Shown: positions 26,101-34,742 of the stretch, one piece after another | How the letters are laid out: every line of letters begins with the position of its first letter | Position numbering within the stretch: the stretch's first letter is position 1 | NCBI RefSeq assembly: GCF_003702705.1 | Contig: NZ_QZMN01000004.1 | Coordinates: 234,618-298,617, forward strand | Direction of reading: 5' to 3' | DNA from: Ornithinimicrobium cerasi | Lineage (GTDB): Bacteria > Actinomycetota > Actinomycetes > Actinomycetales > Dermatophilaceae | DNA length: 64,000 nt | The notes under the pieces: model-generated | Databases searched by the model: none | What the model saw: only the letters and a program-made list of their open reading frames with translations | Told to the model about the DNA's origin: nothing | Program-made: the position numbers and the translations under genes

Positions 26101-29100
26101 CGAGGGCCCGGAGTAGTGGAGGGACGGCGGGAGCCGGCGGTGGTGGAGAGAGAGCACCACCTTGAGCAGGCTCGGCATACCGGCCGCGTTGAGCAGGTGC
26201 CCGACGTTGGTCTTGACCGAGCCGATCCACCGCGGCCCGTCCGAGGCAGGGAAGCTGCGCATCAGGGACCGCGCCTCGATCGGGTCGCCGATCGCGGTGC
26301 CGGTCCCGTGGGCCTCGACGTAGCTGACGGTCGCGGGGTCGATGCCGGCGTCCCGGTATGCCGCCCCGATCACCGCCTCCTGCAGCAGCGGGTTTGGCGC
26401 CATCAGGCTCAGCGAGCGGCCGTCGTTGTTGACCGCGCTCCCGCGGACCAGCGCGAGCACCCGGTCGCCGGCGGCCCGTGCGTCCGGGAGGGGTTCGAGC
26501 ACGAGGGCAGCCGCGCCCTCGCCCGGCACGAAGCCGTCGGCCCCGGCGCTGAAGGCGCGGCTGCGGCCCGTCGGGGACAGCGCCTGCGCGGCCTCCAGCA
26601 GCTGGTGGGTCGTCGGCGTGAGGTTCAGGTGCACCCCGCCCACGACCGCCAGGTCGCACTCGCCGGCCTCCAGGCTGCGTCGCGCCTGGTGCAGCGCGAC
26701 GAGCGCGGACGAGCACGCCGTGTCCACCACCATGGCGGGTCCGGACAGGTCGAGGTGGTGAGCCACCCGGGCGGCGACCAGGTTGCGGAGGTTGCCCACG
26801 AGGGCTGCGGCGGAGGGCGCGAGCCCGTCGTCCAGCGCCCGGCGGAGCAGTTCCGGGTAGCCGCTCTCGCCCACCGCCACGAAGACGCCGATGCGACGGC
26901 CACGGCGGCGAGCCCCGGCATACCCGGCCCGTTCGAGCGCCTCGTGGGCGACCTCGAGCAGGAGGCGGGCGTGCGGGTCCGTCACCGCGGCCTCGGCGGG
27001 GGTGAGGCCGAAGTAGTCCGCGTCGAACCCGGCGACGTCGTCGAGGAACGCGCCCCAGCGGGCGCGAGCCCCATCCGGCACCTGCCAGCGGGAGGTCGGC
27101 ACCTCGGTGACGCTGTCCCGGCCGGCGACGAGGTTGGCCCAGAACTCCTCCGGCGAGTCCGCGTCCGGGAGACGGCACGCCAGCCCGACGACGGCCGCCG
27201 GTGACGCCACCGCCCGGTCGCGCGCCGGCCCGGCAGGAGCAGCGACCTCGGCAGGAGCAGGGACCTCGCCCCGGTCGGGGCCGGGAGCCCGGTCGCCCCG
27301 GTCGAGAAGATGGTCGGTGAGCGCGCCCACCGTGGCGCAGTCGCGGAGCAGGGCCGGCTCCAGCGGACCACCGAAGACCTCCTCGAGCCGACCGAGGACC
27401 TGCATCGCGGTGAGGGAGGAGCCGCCGATGGCCAGGAAGCGGTCGTCGGTCCCGATGATGCCGGCCGGCACCTGCAGGACCTGGGCCCAGATGTCGGTGA
27501 CGAGCGCCTCGACCTCCCCCCGGGCCGTCGGAGCGGCCGAGGTCGGGGGTGGGCCGGTGGTGCACGCGGCCGCCACGTCCTGCTCGAGCGTGACGAACTC
27601 GCCGGCCACCAGGAGCTCGCGCAGCCGGCCCCGGCGGATCTTGCCGCTCGTCGTGCGGGGGAAGGTCTCGGGCGGGACGGGGAGCACGAGCACGTCCGGG
27701 TGGGCCAGGGCCTCGCGCACCCGGGTCCGGACGGCCAGGAGGACCGCGCTCGCGGCGTCGAGGTCCGGAGCGCGGGCGGTGAGGAACACGGCGACCCGCT
27801 CCGAGGCGGTGATCGGGTCGGGGTAGCCCACGACGGCGACCCGGCCTGGGGGCACCCCGGGCGTCGCGGTGACGACCTGCTCCAGGTCGTGGGCGTGGAA
27901 CTTCTGCCCGTTGACGAAGAGCACGTCCTTGGCGCGACCGGTCACGCAGAGCCGTCCGGCTCGGAGAAAGCCGAGGTCGCCGGTGCGCAGCCAGCCGTCG
28001 ACGAAGGTCTCGGCCGTCTCCTGCGGTCGGTCGTGGTATCCGGCCGCGACGTTCGGGCCGCGGTACTCGATCTGCCCCACCACGGAGTCAGGGACGACGT
28101 TCCGGTCGTCGTCGACGATCCGCAGCTCGCCGCCGCGGACCGCGACGCCCACGTCCATGAGCTCCACGGGGTGCGCCCGGTGCTCGTCGGCGGGTGTCAG
28201 CTCCTCGCCCACGTCCACGTCCACGTCCACGTCGACGGCACGGCCGTCCGCGAGCGCCTGCCGGTCCAGGGCGAGCGGTTCTGCGAGCTCGCCCAGGGGA
28301 GGAAAGGTCACGGCGACCGTCGCCTCGGCGAGGCCGTACAGCGGCACGAGGGCCCAGGGGTCCAGGCCCGCGGGCCGCAGGTGCTCGCGGAAACGCCGCC
28401 AGGCGCGGGAGGGGATCGGCTCCGAACCGACCCCGACGAGCCGGACGGTGCTGAGGTCGAGCGCGGCGACCTGGTCGGCGGACACCCTCCGGAGCGTGAG
28501 GTCGAGCGCGAAGCTGGCCATCGGCAGCAGGGTGGCCCGGTGCCGGGTGGCGGTCTGGTACCACAGGACGGGGCGCTTGCCGAAGTCGGCGGCCCCCATC
28601 GTCACCTGCTTCATGCCGACCGCGAGCGGGGTCAGGTGGGCGCCGATGAGGCCCATGTCGTGGAAGTACGGCAGCCAGGTGACCAGGACGTCGTCCGCCC
28701 TCGCCGCCCCCGCGGTCCGAGCCTGCTCGATGTTGGCGAGGAGGTTGGCGTGCGTGAGCCGGACCCCCTTGGGTGTCCCCGTGCTGCCGGAGGAGAACTG
28801 GAGGAACGCGACGTCGGTCGGAGCGGCCACGTGCACGTCCGCGACCGGGGGCGAGGCCTGCAGCGTGGCGATGTCGAGCAGCGCCAGGCTCCCCTCCTCA
28901 CCGACTGTCAGGCCTCCCCCCAGCTGCGACCTCAGCGTGGCGTCCACGACGAGCGGCAGTCGGCCCAGGTGGCCCCACACGGGCAGGACCCTGTCCGGGA
29001 CGGGGGCCAGCGGCACGGGCAGGAGCCCGGCGGCCAGGGCACCCCAGAAGGCGGGCAGGAAGGACCCGGAGTCGGTCGGGAGGACGATGACGGGCGCACC

Positions 29101-29274
29101 GGGCGCCAGGCCGGCCGACATGAGGCCTCCGGCCACCCGGAGCGAGCTCTCGAGGAGCCCCCGGTGGGTCAGCGTGCGCTCGGCGCCCTCGCCGTCGACC
29201 TGCACGATGACCTGGTCCGCCCGGTCGCGTGCCGCGTCCAGGAGCAGGTCCAGGACGGTGCGCTCCCGGTTCAT
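17155..29274 (-). CDS. Hybrid FAAL-PKS-NRPS megasynthase with terminal acyl-ACP-reductase-like domain
   Basis: 4039 residues from the ATG at 29274, which overlaps the transferase stop (ATGA). Order: fatty acyl-AMP ligase (1-575; FSSGSTGTPKGV near 165); ACP (Ser620); ketosynthase (690-1100; Cys854 in DTACSSAL, His989, His1026); acyltransferase (1200-1490; Ser1293 in GHSVGE, RAFHS, so malonyl type); ketoreductase (1600-1950; GGAGGVGS, Tyr1918); ACP (Ser2079); condensation (2150-2580; HHAAADG); adenylation (2610-3080; FTSGTTGRPKG, NLYGPTEATIN, final GKIDR); PCP (Ser3149); second condensation (3215-3640; HHAVADG); reductase-like domain (3660-4039; VVGLGSIG, VSTGHAATA, Cys3979 in PSCQLES). No DH, ER or thioesterase. 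Inferred chemistry: a free fatty acid is activated, extended by malonate, ketoreduced, and joined to one amino acid. Release is probably reductive. The last domain aligns by eye with cyanobacterial acyl-ACP reductase. Confidence 0.9.
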   Translation of the reverse strand: MNRERTVLDLLLDAARDRADQVIVQVDGEGAERTLTHRGLLESSLRVAGGLMSAGLAPGAPVIVLPTDSGSFLPAFWGALAAGLLPVPLAPVPDRVLPVWGHLGRLPLVVDATLRSQLGGGLTVGEEGSLALLDIATLQASPPVADVHVAAPTDVAFLQFSSGSTGTPKGVRLTHANLLANIEQARTAGAARADDVLVTWLPYFHDMGLIGAHLTPLAVGMKQVTMGAADFGKRPVLWYQTATRHRATLLPMASFALDLTLRRVSADQVAALDLSTVRLVGVGSEPIPSRAWRRFREHLRPAGLDPWALVPLYGLAEATVAVTFPPLGELAEPLALDRQALADGRAVDVDVDVDVGEELTPADEHRAHPVELMDVGVAVRGGELRIVDDDRNVVPDSVVGQIEYRGPNVAAGYHDRPQETAETFVDGWLRTGDLGFLRAGRLCVTGRAKDVLFVNGQKFHAHDLEQVVTATPGVPPGRVAVVGYPDPITASERVAVFLTARAPDLDAASAVLLAVRTRVREALAHPDVLVLPVPPETFPRTTSGKIRRGRLRELLVAGEFVTLEQDVAAACTTGPPPTSAAPTARGEVEALVTDIWAQVLQVPAGIIGTDDRFLAIGGSSLTAMQVLGRLEEVFGGPLEPALLRDCATVGALTDHLLDRGDRAPGPDRGEVPAPAEVAAPAGPARDRAVASPAAVVGLACRLPDADSPEEFWANLVAGRDSVTEVPTSRWQVPDGARARWGAFLDDVAGFDADYFGLTPAEAAVTDPHARLLLEVAHEALERAGYAGARRRGRRIGVFVAVGESGYPELLRRALDDGLAPSAAALVGNLRNLVAARVAHHLDLSGPAMVVDTACSSALVALHQARRSLEAGECDLAVVGGVHLNLTPTTHQLLEAAQALSPTGRSRAFSAGADGFVPGEGAAALVLEPLPDARAAGDRVLALVRGSAVNNDGRSLSLMAPNPLLQEAVIGAAYRDAGIDPATVSYVEAHGTGTAIGDPIEARSLMRSFPASDGPRWIGSVKTNVGHLLNAAGMPSLLKVVLSLHHRRLPPSLHYSGPSPEFDLASAGLSVVTEPRPWTGPPPLRAGIDSFGFGGTNAHVILEQALDEPPPADGGTSPGPHLLTLSAATEGALRVAAADLAAHVRSHPDLDEDDVCRSVATARDPSRHRLGIAVQGDLAWRLEEVLGRGTVGVEARRRPRVALLFPGQGSQVPGMGAWLHGSQPAYRSLLEELSAATGPVGRQDLLGWSLDADADPEELADTAVAQPLVVAFGICLAHQLRAWGVRADAVLGHSVGELAAAGVSGALTPAEAVRFAMERGRTMQRDCAPGAMVAVSGAEAQVLPVVDGSAGDLSLAALNGPGRFVVSGTAAAVEAATALWVDRGCRVRRLRVSRAFHSAMMDPALDALRAAARDLGPGPPEVPLLSTVTGEWSPTLDPAYLADHARLPVRFGPAVERLLQEGYDTFVEVGPGMALSATVSSVAGALGTPGHVEVLPLLGPTTPDARELVGTVGHLWAVGVPVAPPPAVPGRPRVDVPPYPFQRRRHWLPEPLPQAPAHGSAEPQVSALLHPFGWQEAALPAGTVVHSVCLVGVHDDLAGPLADRLTRRGVTVHRPPVEALADCPPASVMVLLAGPAVDLDTVQVLDDVVQGASSLLRTVSSHLAGRPTPLVVVTEDVVRTAVTVERPRPGQSVLAALSTALPEEDDSQGVRVVDLSSLDDLPDRLEALVREVDAAPRPGDGESVAWRGGRRLTRVARAGTALRRDRDGGLPVDGRYLITGGAGGVGSAVARHLAARGHPSIVLVGRSPSCRPGLLADLEHMGASPRYVSADLGSPADVERLVAGLPDLDGVFHAAGLTHAGALRSLPAEAVEEVLAPKVRGTLLLTRALDRHGRRPSTFMLFSSISSALPGYAGGQAPYAAANAFLDAFAATESAAGRPMQSLNFAAWTGTGMAGSPLFALATRTREVPQLVPEAALRALCDAPSVTAAQLLVLEAAGGAPHVTAPRERGAAGELSSPPPPEPARPAGTVATLGTRSAPGPGADQPGVRDLVAGLIAPEIGQRPEELDDDASFLTMGLDSLTAVDLVKRLEEVLGRALPTTLLFEHPSVAELTVYLSSSPLPRGGPVGRSDDPAPRAAGAAAGQDPQAGAQEDEGEEATFGVTPVQQAFHTTGVLHPGVAAYACVRLTLSRPPDETLLARSLAVLEDRHPMLRMRLRPDGADLHQLIGTPAGDVRPGWFTVSDLDRPVEDVEDALCNRTFDLRTEPPIRVALLREDAGRAHLVVVVHHAAADGGSLHVLCEELWDVYTALGEGRPPDLPPLSSVFRDQVRVSAQGRGSEAFRTDVTYWRERLGAATPPAPLPYDGDPTADPAPPLRASQLALPAAVTDALRVRAAEHDVSLFHLVLSAYVRLLADLSGRPEVTVNVARAGRDARLPGIDRVVGPFADTLPLTVAITHDEAPGDLARSVRRAWLETETHGSVSSLDLARALPAVDAVPRTAAAASFSFARFPLQAPAGCPVRVTATAARTASAATRLSLVCWEFAGSLHLSWNYPARLFTPATIDRLTDELLAGLTSVAGLAPAGAAPWGLAGRILEQCRRAPDAVAVRSDEGTTSYAELEHRARGVARRLRREGVRPGDRVVLLTTPGADTVAGLVGILCCGASWVPLDPRHPSPRLADQAARTAARAVVCHAATRRLADGIPSVSVVDLDELADDGAPGSPDLPDAPVRPEDEAYVIFTSGTTGRPKGVPVTHRALTAYLDWAIRTFGYVTGDRMAATASSCFDASVRQLLAPLLVGATVEVMAPDVLRDPQSLLAEVERRRVTVWSSVPTLWRELLRASERRAAGTGSPPDLGSLRWVHVGGEPLPADLVRRWFDLFGTAHRVVNLYGPTEATINATYEVVDARPDDAVTRIPIGRPVAGTVVDVVGADGSSCPPGEPGELLLAGPGVTAGYLDEPELTESAFVERSGTRFYRTGDRVVRRADGRLDLLGRTDRQVKIRGHRVEPAEIEAVLEGHPGLERAAVLPEAVAAGGGPRLVAHVQPRRAPSDNGRAGDVDVEGLREHLAALLPDYMVPSRIRLVDDLPLTAAGKIDRGALPAVDALDVTAGAGTGADLALTATEALLADVWGAVLGVAVSRDDDFFALGGDSIAVLDVFARLEPHVPVLPAPTLMYRHRRLADLATAVDACVATSATDAGDPTGGRGAVPTPDAGESRHTHPLEPFPLTPAQRGFLLAEALSPDARSSWVSCFRVHGPLDTVLFQRATDLLVARHPMLRTALLPDRRPPLQREVPEPCTITVGTEQVEPEHLASRVAEERRHRFDPSGWPLVRLHLLELAPQEHALLVHGHHAVADGYSVVLLAKDLMALYDALATGSPAELPPLRRTFRDHAALLARGETGSGGSELAGAGSAPYAAPRLRSPDAPRDAEGKAPLRRTFLLDGSTAGALRRLATEEGATPYAPLLTAFFRALARLTGQPDLVVGVATTGRDHPSRDITRIVGPFAHLVPVRLAGEGTVREQLRAVSRSVTSARTGGATMHDLVGAPAAHGGGPSSFGAQFAFSYLDFGSLGAITGRTLRLVWDPEGGDMEPPPIGTDLFLSARPHDDGLRVTLRAAVDVLSEDRCEVVAEGLRRDLVAMAAHPPRTGRAGGPLTAEAGGERGPGVPSGVLDAAIVGYLPAPGDLLAHVGMPSSRASREAIRAHLFTDGRARLLEQIDSPLGSSGFLCLPLFADELAGRAGTTLSAETARAVEHAADLGARCVSLAGMIPSHTAYGLGVVRRLDGRAVRVSTGHAATAASVVMTTAAALEQAGVDLDGCTVAVVGLGSIGRSSLQLLLDRAGSPARLVLCDVPGRREHLTERAAELTSAGYPGQVVVTCTDPSPAPEVYEADLIVGAVSGGPHLVDVDRLRPGTVVVDDSFPHCFDVGAARRRMAGAGDVLVVGGGLLSCGPVERRPVAGVLDDAQRAGVMSLRLPDSIPSCQLESLLQSRHPDLPLVHGVVDPALALAYWDALVSTGVTAAPLHLGNEVVPTSYLRAFRGR

Positions 29275-29903
29275 GCGGGGCGCTCCGTGCAGACCGTGAC
29301 GAGGACGTCCCGGGCGGGGGAGGTGCTGGTGAGGGTCCACGAGCCGGCCAGCTCCCCGAGCAGTGCCGGTGCCGCCCCCGAGCAGTCGACGCCGACGGTC
29401 CTGGGGTCCTGGCCCAGCCCGGCACCGGTCGCCTTGAGGAAGGCCTCCTTGGCGGTCCACAGCCGGAAGAACCGGTGGTGCCACGCGGGACCGGCCGGGA
29501 CCTCGTCCACCCAGGACAGCTCGGGCGGCGACAGGCAGCGTCGGACGAGCGACGGGGAGACGGGGCGCACCGTCTCCAGGTCGATCCCCACGCGCCCGGC
29601 CGCGCTGAGCGCGGCTGCGACCCAGCCGCCGCTGTGCGACATCGAGACGTCGAGGGGAGGGTCGGTGCGGGGGCGGCCGTCCGGGCCCCGGCGCAGCGGC
29701 GCGCCCCGGCCCGCCGTCAGGTCCTGCATCAGGACCCAGCCGAGGGCGGACGCCAGACGGTCCTCGCGCCGCAGCAACGCGGCGACCCGCGACCGCTCGA
29801 CGGTCGGAAGACGTCGGACCAGCGCGTCCAGGGCGTCCACCGACAGGTCCGGGCAGCGTCGGACGCGGACGAGCGTGTCGGGATCCCCGGCACTCCTCGC
29901 CAT
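29271..29903 (-). CDS. 4'-phosphopantetheinyl transferase, Sfp type
   Basis: 210 residues. Magnesium and CoA motif GIDLE (Asp108, Glu110) and W149-T-A-K152-E153-A are present, with PLDVSMSHSGGW before them. It would load phosphopantetheine onto the two ACPs and the PCP of the adjacent megasynthase. The stop TGA overlaps the megasynthase ATG, so the two are co-translated, which ties their functions together. ATG 29903 is the start. rnpB lies upstream on the same strand; the promoter should lie in 29904-30025. Confidence 0.93.
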   Translation of the reverse strand: MARSAGDPDTLVRVRRCPDLSVDALDALVRRLPTVERSRVAALLRREDRLASALGWVLMQDLTAGRGAPLRRGPDGRPRTDPPLDVSMSHSGGWVAAALSAAGRVGIDLETVRPVSPSLVRRCLSPPELSWVDEVPAGPAWHHRFFRLWTAKEAFLKATGAGLGQDPRTVGVDCSGAAPALLGELAGSWTLTSTSPARDVLVTVCTERPA

Positions 29904-30025
29904 TGGTCAACCATTCGCCGCGGGGGGACCTGCCCCAGGCACGGTCCCGACGGTTGCTCGCTCGGACGAGAGCAACGTAGCGCAACGCCGACCTGACGGC
30001 CGAGCAGATTGGCAGGGGTGGTGTG
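29904..30025 (-). promoter_or_regulatory. Intergenic region between rnpB and the megasynthase operon
   Basis: Contains a 7-bp inverted repeat GTTGCTC (29953-29959) / GAGCAAC (29970-29976) with a 10-base loop, either an operator for the transferase-megasynthase operon or part of the rnpB end. No clear -35/-10 pair was read. Confidence 0.35.
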
Positions 30026-30410
30026 GATGAGTCGGCCGGTACGCCGGGTTCTGTCCCTCCGCGCCGTCACCGGCACTGCGGAGGTGGCGACCATCCATCT
30101 ACGACGACCGTTGCCGGTCGCCTCCAGCGGCCTACCCGTGCGCTCGGGCGGGCAGCCCTCGGACACGCACTGTCTGGCCTTGCTCCAGGTGGGGTTTACC
30201 GAGCCACGCCAGTCACCTGACGTGCTGGTGGTCTCTTACACCACCGTTTCACCCTGACCCACCGCCGGGGCGGTGGGCGGTCTGTTTTCTGTGGCACTGT
30301 CCCGCGGGTCACCCCGGGTGGCTGTTAGCCATCACCTCGCCCTGTGGAGCCCGGACGTTCCTCGGCGGGCACCCTCTCGGGGCCCGACGCGGCCGCCTGG
30401 CCGACTCATC
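30026..30410 (-). ncRNA. rnpB: RNase P RNA
   Basis: About 385 nt, bacterial type A. The RNA starts GATGAGTCGGCC and ends with the complement GGCCGACTCATC, forming helix P1. Conserved interior elements include the 5' GAGGAA-like stretch read in reverse near 30350 and the 3' CTTACACC-type and GGCAGTGC-type core around 30160-30240. It folds into the catalytic subunit that matures tRNA 5' ends. The exact ends are set from P1 pairing and may differ by a few bases. Confidence 0.93.
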
Positions 30411-30434
30411 CACGACCGCCCAGTCTAGCGCCGC

Positions 30435-31094
30435 TCAGAGCACCGTCGGGCCGGCGTCGCGCAGGTCGATCAGCTCGACCCCGCCGTCGGCGCCGTAGGC
30501 CTCGATGTGCTTCAGGTAGATCGCCCGCCCGGCGTCGACGAGGAGCCCGTCGTGGATGGGGACCACCCCCCGCGCCGGACCGATCCGCCGGACGAACTCG
30601 ATCGTCTCGGACACCTTGCCCCACGGGGCGCTGACCGGCACGCACAGCACGTCCACGTCGCCCGGCTCCCCGTCGAGCGCGTCGCCCGGGTGGTAGACCG
30701 AGGGCTCGCCCTCCGACCTGAGGACGACCCCGACGTTGCCGATCCGGTCGAGGTAGGGGTGGATCTCGGCGTGCACCTCGCCCACGGGCGTCACGCGGAG
30801 GTGACCGAGCTCGAGAACCTGGCCGGTCGACATACGCTCCGCCCGGTCGGCGAGGCCCTCCCGGGCGAGCACCTCCGCGGTCTGCGGCTCGACGAGCACG
30901 CGCGCCCGAGGGTTGGCGCGCAGCAGGGCCGGCAGCTGCTCGAGGTCGCAGTGGTCGGGGTGCTGGTGGGTGACGACGACGGCGGTCAGGTCACGCTGCC
31001 CGCCCACGTCGGAGAAGTTGCCGGGGTCGACCAGCACGCGCTGGTCGGCGGACTCGACGAGGAGGCAGGCGTGGCCGAGCGAGGTGAGCTGCAT
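30435..31094 (-). CDS. Metallo-beta-lactamase-fold hydrolase
   Basis: 219 residues from the ATG at 31094 (MQLTSLGHACLLVE). The metal motif is THQHPDHCD, further ligands are in GEVHAEIHPY and YHPGDAL, and PIHDGLLVD is near the C terminus. This is the UPF0173/UlaG-like branch of MBL hydrolases; the substrate is unknown. TACCGT at 31101-31106 (minus strand) stands six bases before the ATG, so transcription may be leaderless. Divergent from guaB1. Confidence 0.87.
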   Translation of the reverse strand: MQLTSLGHACLLVESADQRVLVDPGNFSDVGGQRDLTAVVVTHQHPDHCDLEQLPALLRANPRARVLVEPQTAEVLAREGLADRAERMSTGQVLELGHLRVTPVGEVHAEIHPYLDRIGNVGVVLRSEGEPSVYHPGDALDGEPGDVDVLCVPVSAPWGKVSETIEFVRRIGPARGVVPIHDGLLVDAGRAIYLKHIEAYGADGGVELIDLRDAGPTVL

Positions 31095-31154
31095 ACCCCG
31101 ACGGTATGCCGCCACCCACCGTCCGCGCGAGGGCTCGGCCCGTCCGGGGCCGGG

Positions 31155-31160
31155 TAGCGT
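31155..31160 (+). promoter_or_regulatory. -10 box of guaB1, leaderless type
   Basis: TAGCGT stands eight bases before the GTG at 31169; no ribosome binding site lies between. Confidence 0.4.
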
Positions 31161-31162
31161 AG

Positions 31163-32626
<1,464 letters not shown>

Positions 32627-32650
32627 GGGCGGGGCTGGGCAGTCCGCACC

Positions 32651-32692
32651 CACCGACGGGCCCGCACGGACACACCGACGGGCCCGCACGGA
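32651..32692 (+). repeat. 20-bp direct repeat
   Basis: CACCGACGGGCCCGCACGGA occurs at 32651-32670 and again at 32673-32692, between the convergent ends of guaB1 and ppgK. Confidence 0.8.
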
Positions 32693-32705
32693 CGGCGTCC
32701 GGGTG

Positions 32706-33461
32706 TCAGCCGAGGTGCTCGGCGTGCCAGGCGGCGCCGACGATGCCCGCCTCGTTCTTCAGCTCGGCCGGCACGATCGGGGCGCGCAGCGACAGCAGCG
32801 GCAGAAACTTGTCGGCCTTCTTCGACACCCCGCCACCGACGATGATCAGGTCGGGGGAGAAGAGCGCCTCCACCGTCTCGTAGTAGCGCTGCAGGCGCTT
32901 GGCCCACTCCTTCCACGAGAGGTCCTCGCGCTCCCGGGCGCTGCTGGCGGCCCGGCTCTCGGCGTCGTGCCCGTCGATCTCCAGGTGACCGAGCTCGGTG
33001 TTGGGCACGAGGACGCCCTCGACGAAGAGCGCCGAGCCGATACCGGTGCCGAGGGTGGTCAGCAGGACGACGCCCTTCTGGTCCCGCCCGGCTCCGTAGT
33101 GCACCTCGGCGACCCCGGCCGCGTCCGCGTCGTTGACCACGTGCACCGGCCGTCCCAGGCGCTCGGTGAACAGGGCGTCCGCGTCGGTGTCGATCCAGGA
33201 CCGGTCGATGTTGGCGGCGGAGCGCACGACGCCCCGCTGCACGACGGCGGGGAGGGTGATCCCGATGGGGGCCTTCTTCCCCACGTCGTCGGAGAACGCC
33301 GCGACCAGCTCCTCGACCACGTCTGCGACGTCGTCCGGGGTGGCTCCCTCCGGGGTCTCGACGCGGCGGCGCTCGGCCGCGAGCTCCCCCCCGCCGAGGT
33401 CGACAGGAGCTCCCTTGATCCCGCTGCCGCCGATGTCGATGCCGAGCACATGGTTGGCCAT
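32706..33461 (-). CDS. ppgK: Polyphosphate glucokinase (ROK family)
   Basis: 251 residues. [18 protein letters not shown] is the ATP/polyphosphate-binding start, [18 protein letters not shown] and [20 protein letters not shown] are the sugar-binding and phosphate loops, and ELGHLEIDG and [10 protein letters not shown] are characteristic of PpgK. It phosphorylates glucose with polyphosphate or ATP, a typical actinobacterial route. ATG 33461 stands seven bases after TACCCT on the minus strand (33469-33474), so transcription is probably leaderless. Confidence 0.94.
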   Translation of the reverse strand: MANHVLGIDIGGSGIKGAPVDLGGGELAAERRRVETPEGATPDDVADVVEELVAAFSDDVGKKAPIGITLPAVVQRGVVRSAANIDRSWIDTDADALFTERLGRPVHVVNDADAAGVAEVHYGAGRDQKGVVLLTTLGTGIGSALFVEGVLVPNTELGHLEIDGHDAESRAASSAREREDLSWKEWAKRLQRYYETVEALFSPDLIIVGGGVSKKADKFLPLLSLRAPIVPAELKNEAGIVGAAWHAEHLG

Positions 33462-33549
33462 GCCGGACAGGGTATGCCGTGCGCGCCCCCCTGTCCGCCC
33501 AGGTCCAGCCGGAGAGGGCCCAGGAGGGGACGCAGCGCCCGTCGTCGGA

Positions 33550-34410
33550 TCAGGGGAGGGTGAGGATCTCGGCGCCGTCGTCGGTGATGAGGATCGTGTG
33601 CTCGAACTGGGCCGAGGGGCGGCGGTCGGCGGTGACGACCGTCCAGCCGTCGTCCCACTCCTCCCACTCGTGGGTGCCCAGGTTGAGCATCGGCTCGATC
33701 GTGAACGTCATCCCCGGCTCGATGAGCGTGTCGTAGGCCGGGGCCGCGTCGTAGTGGGGGATGACGAGACCGGAGTGGAAGGCCTCCCCGACCCCGTGGC
33801 CGGTGAAGTCGCGCACGACGCCGTAGCCGAACCGGTCGGCGTAGCTCTCGATGACCCGGCCGATGACGTTGACCTGCCGCCCGGGTCGCGCAGCCCGGAT
33901 GGCCCGCCGGAGGGCCTCCTCCGTCCGCTCGACGAGCAGGCGCGTCTCCTCGGCGACCTCGCCGCAGAGGAAGGTCGCGTTGTTGTCACCGTGGACCCCG
34001 CCCAGGTAGGCGGTCACGTCGATGTTGCAGATGTCGCCCTCGCGCAGCTCCCGGTCGTCGGGGATGCCGTGGCAGATGACCTCGTTGACGGAGGTGCACA
34101 GCGACTTCGGGTAGCCGCGGTAGCCCAGCGTCGACGGGTAGGCCCCGTGGTCGAGGAGGAACTCGTGCCCCGCCCGGTCGATGGCGTCGGTGGTCACGCC
34201 CGGGCGCACCATCGAGCCGCACAGCTCCAGCGCCTGCGCCGCGACCCGGCCGGCGACCCGCATCCGCTCGACCGTCGCCGCGTCCTTGACCTCCGAGCCG
34301 CGGAACGGCGCCGGGGCCGGCCGGTCGACATACTCGGGCCGGGCGATCGAGGAGGGGACCTGCAGCCTCGGGCTGATCGTCCCGGGGGCGAGCGGGGTGA
34401 GGGTCGGCAT
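33550..34410 (-). CDS. map: Methionine aminopeptidase type I
   Basis: 286 residues with an N-terminal extension of about 40 residues rich in proline, as in mycobacterial MapB. Metal ligands are visible in [19 protein letters not shown] (two Asp), [10 protein letters not shown] (His), TIEPML (Glu) and QFEHTILIT (Glu). It removes initiator methionine from nascent proteins. TAGAAT on the minus strand (34418-34423) stands seven bases before the ATG, a clear leaderless-type promoter. Head to head with the small gene at 34471. Confidence 0.95.
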   Translation of the reverse strand: MPTLTPLAPGTISPRLQVPSSIARPEYVDRPAPAPFRGSEVKDAATVERMRVAGRVAAQALELCGSMVRPGVTTDAIDRAGHEFLLDHGAYPSTLGYRGYPKSLCTSVNEVICHGIPDDRELREGDICNIDVTAYLGGVHGDNNATFLCGEVAEETRLLVERTEEALRRAIRAARPGRQVNVIGRVIESYADRFGYGVVRDFTGHGVGEAFHSGLVIPHYDAAPAYDTLIEPGMTFTIEPMLNLGTHEWEEWDDGWTVVTADRRPSAQFEHTILITDDGAEILTLP

Positions 34411-34470
34411 AGGGTGAATTCTAGGTGCCGTCCCCGACGGCCCCGGAGCGACAGGGAGCAGGTGTCAGGC

Positions 34471-34704
34471 ATGGAGTACTGGTTCAACACCAAGACCGGC
34501 CAGGTGGAGTCGGGCGGCGACCCGGGACGGGCGCGCAGCGGGGACCTCATGGGTCCCTACGCCACCGAGGACGAGGCCTCGCGCGCCTACGAGCTCGCCG
34601 CCGAGCGCACCGCCGCCTGGGACGAGGAGGAGCGTGCCGAGGGGGAGTGGGCGACCGGCGACCGCGACGCCGCCGGCTGGGACAACAACCCGCTCAACGG
34701 CTGA
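34471..34704 (+). CDS. Small conserved actinobacterial protein
   Basis: 77 residues: EYWFNTKTGQVESGG, then MGPYATEDEASRAYELAAER and an acidic DEEERAEGEW tail. The YWFNTKTGQVE plus GPY...EA pattern is familiar from short actinobacterial proteins of unknown role that resemble SPOR-like folds. AGGGAGCAGGTGTC precedes the ATG. It lies between map and the alkyltransferase-like gene. Confidence 0.72.
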   Translation: MEYWFNTKTGQVESGGDPGRARSGDLMGPYATEDEASRAYELAAERTAAWDEEERAEGEWATGDRDAAGWDNNPLNG

Positions 34705-34742
34705 CCCAGCCGACCCCCGACGACCGACCGACGGCGGCCCGC

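Noticed and set aside
21016-27204. A 2062-codon open frame on the plus strand
   Set aside because: It lies opposite the megasynthase, has arginine/glycine/glutamate-rich shadow composition and no domain.
29275-29985. Extending the megasynthase frame by 237 codons upstream
   Set aside because: The extension is arginine- and proline-rich antisense-like text over the well-supported transferase gene; the fatty acyl-AMP ligase begins naturally at the ATGA overlap.
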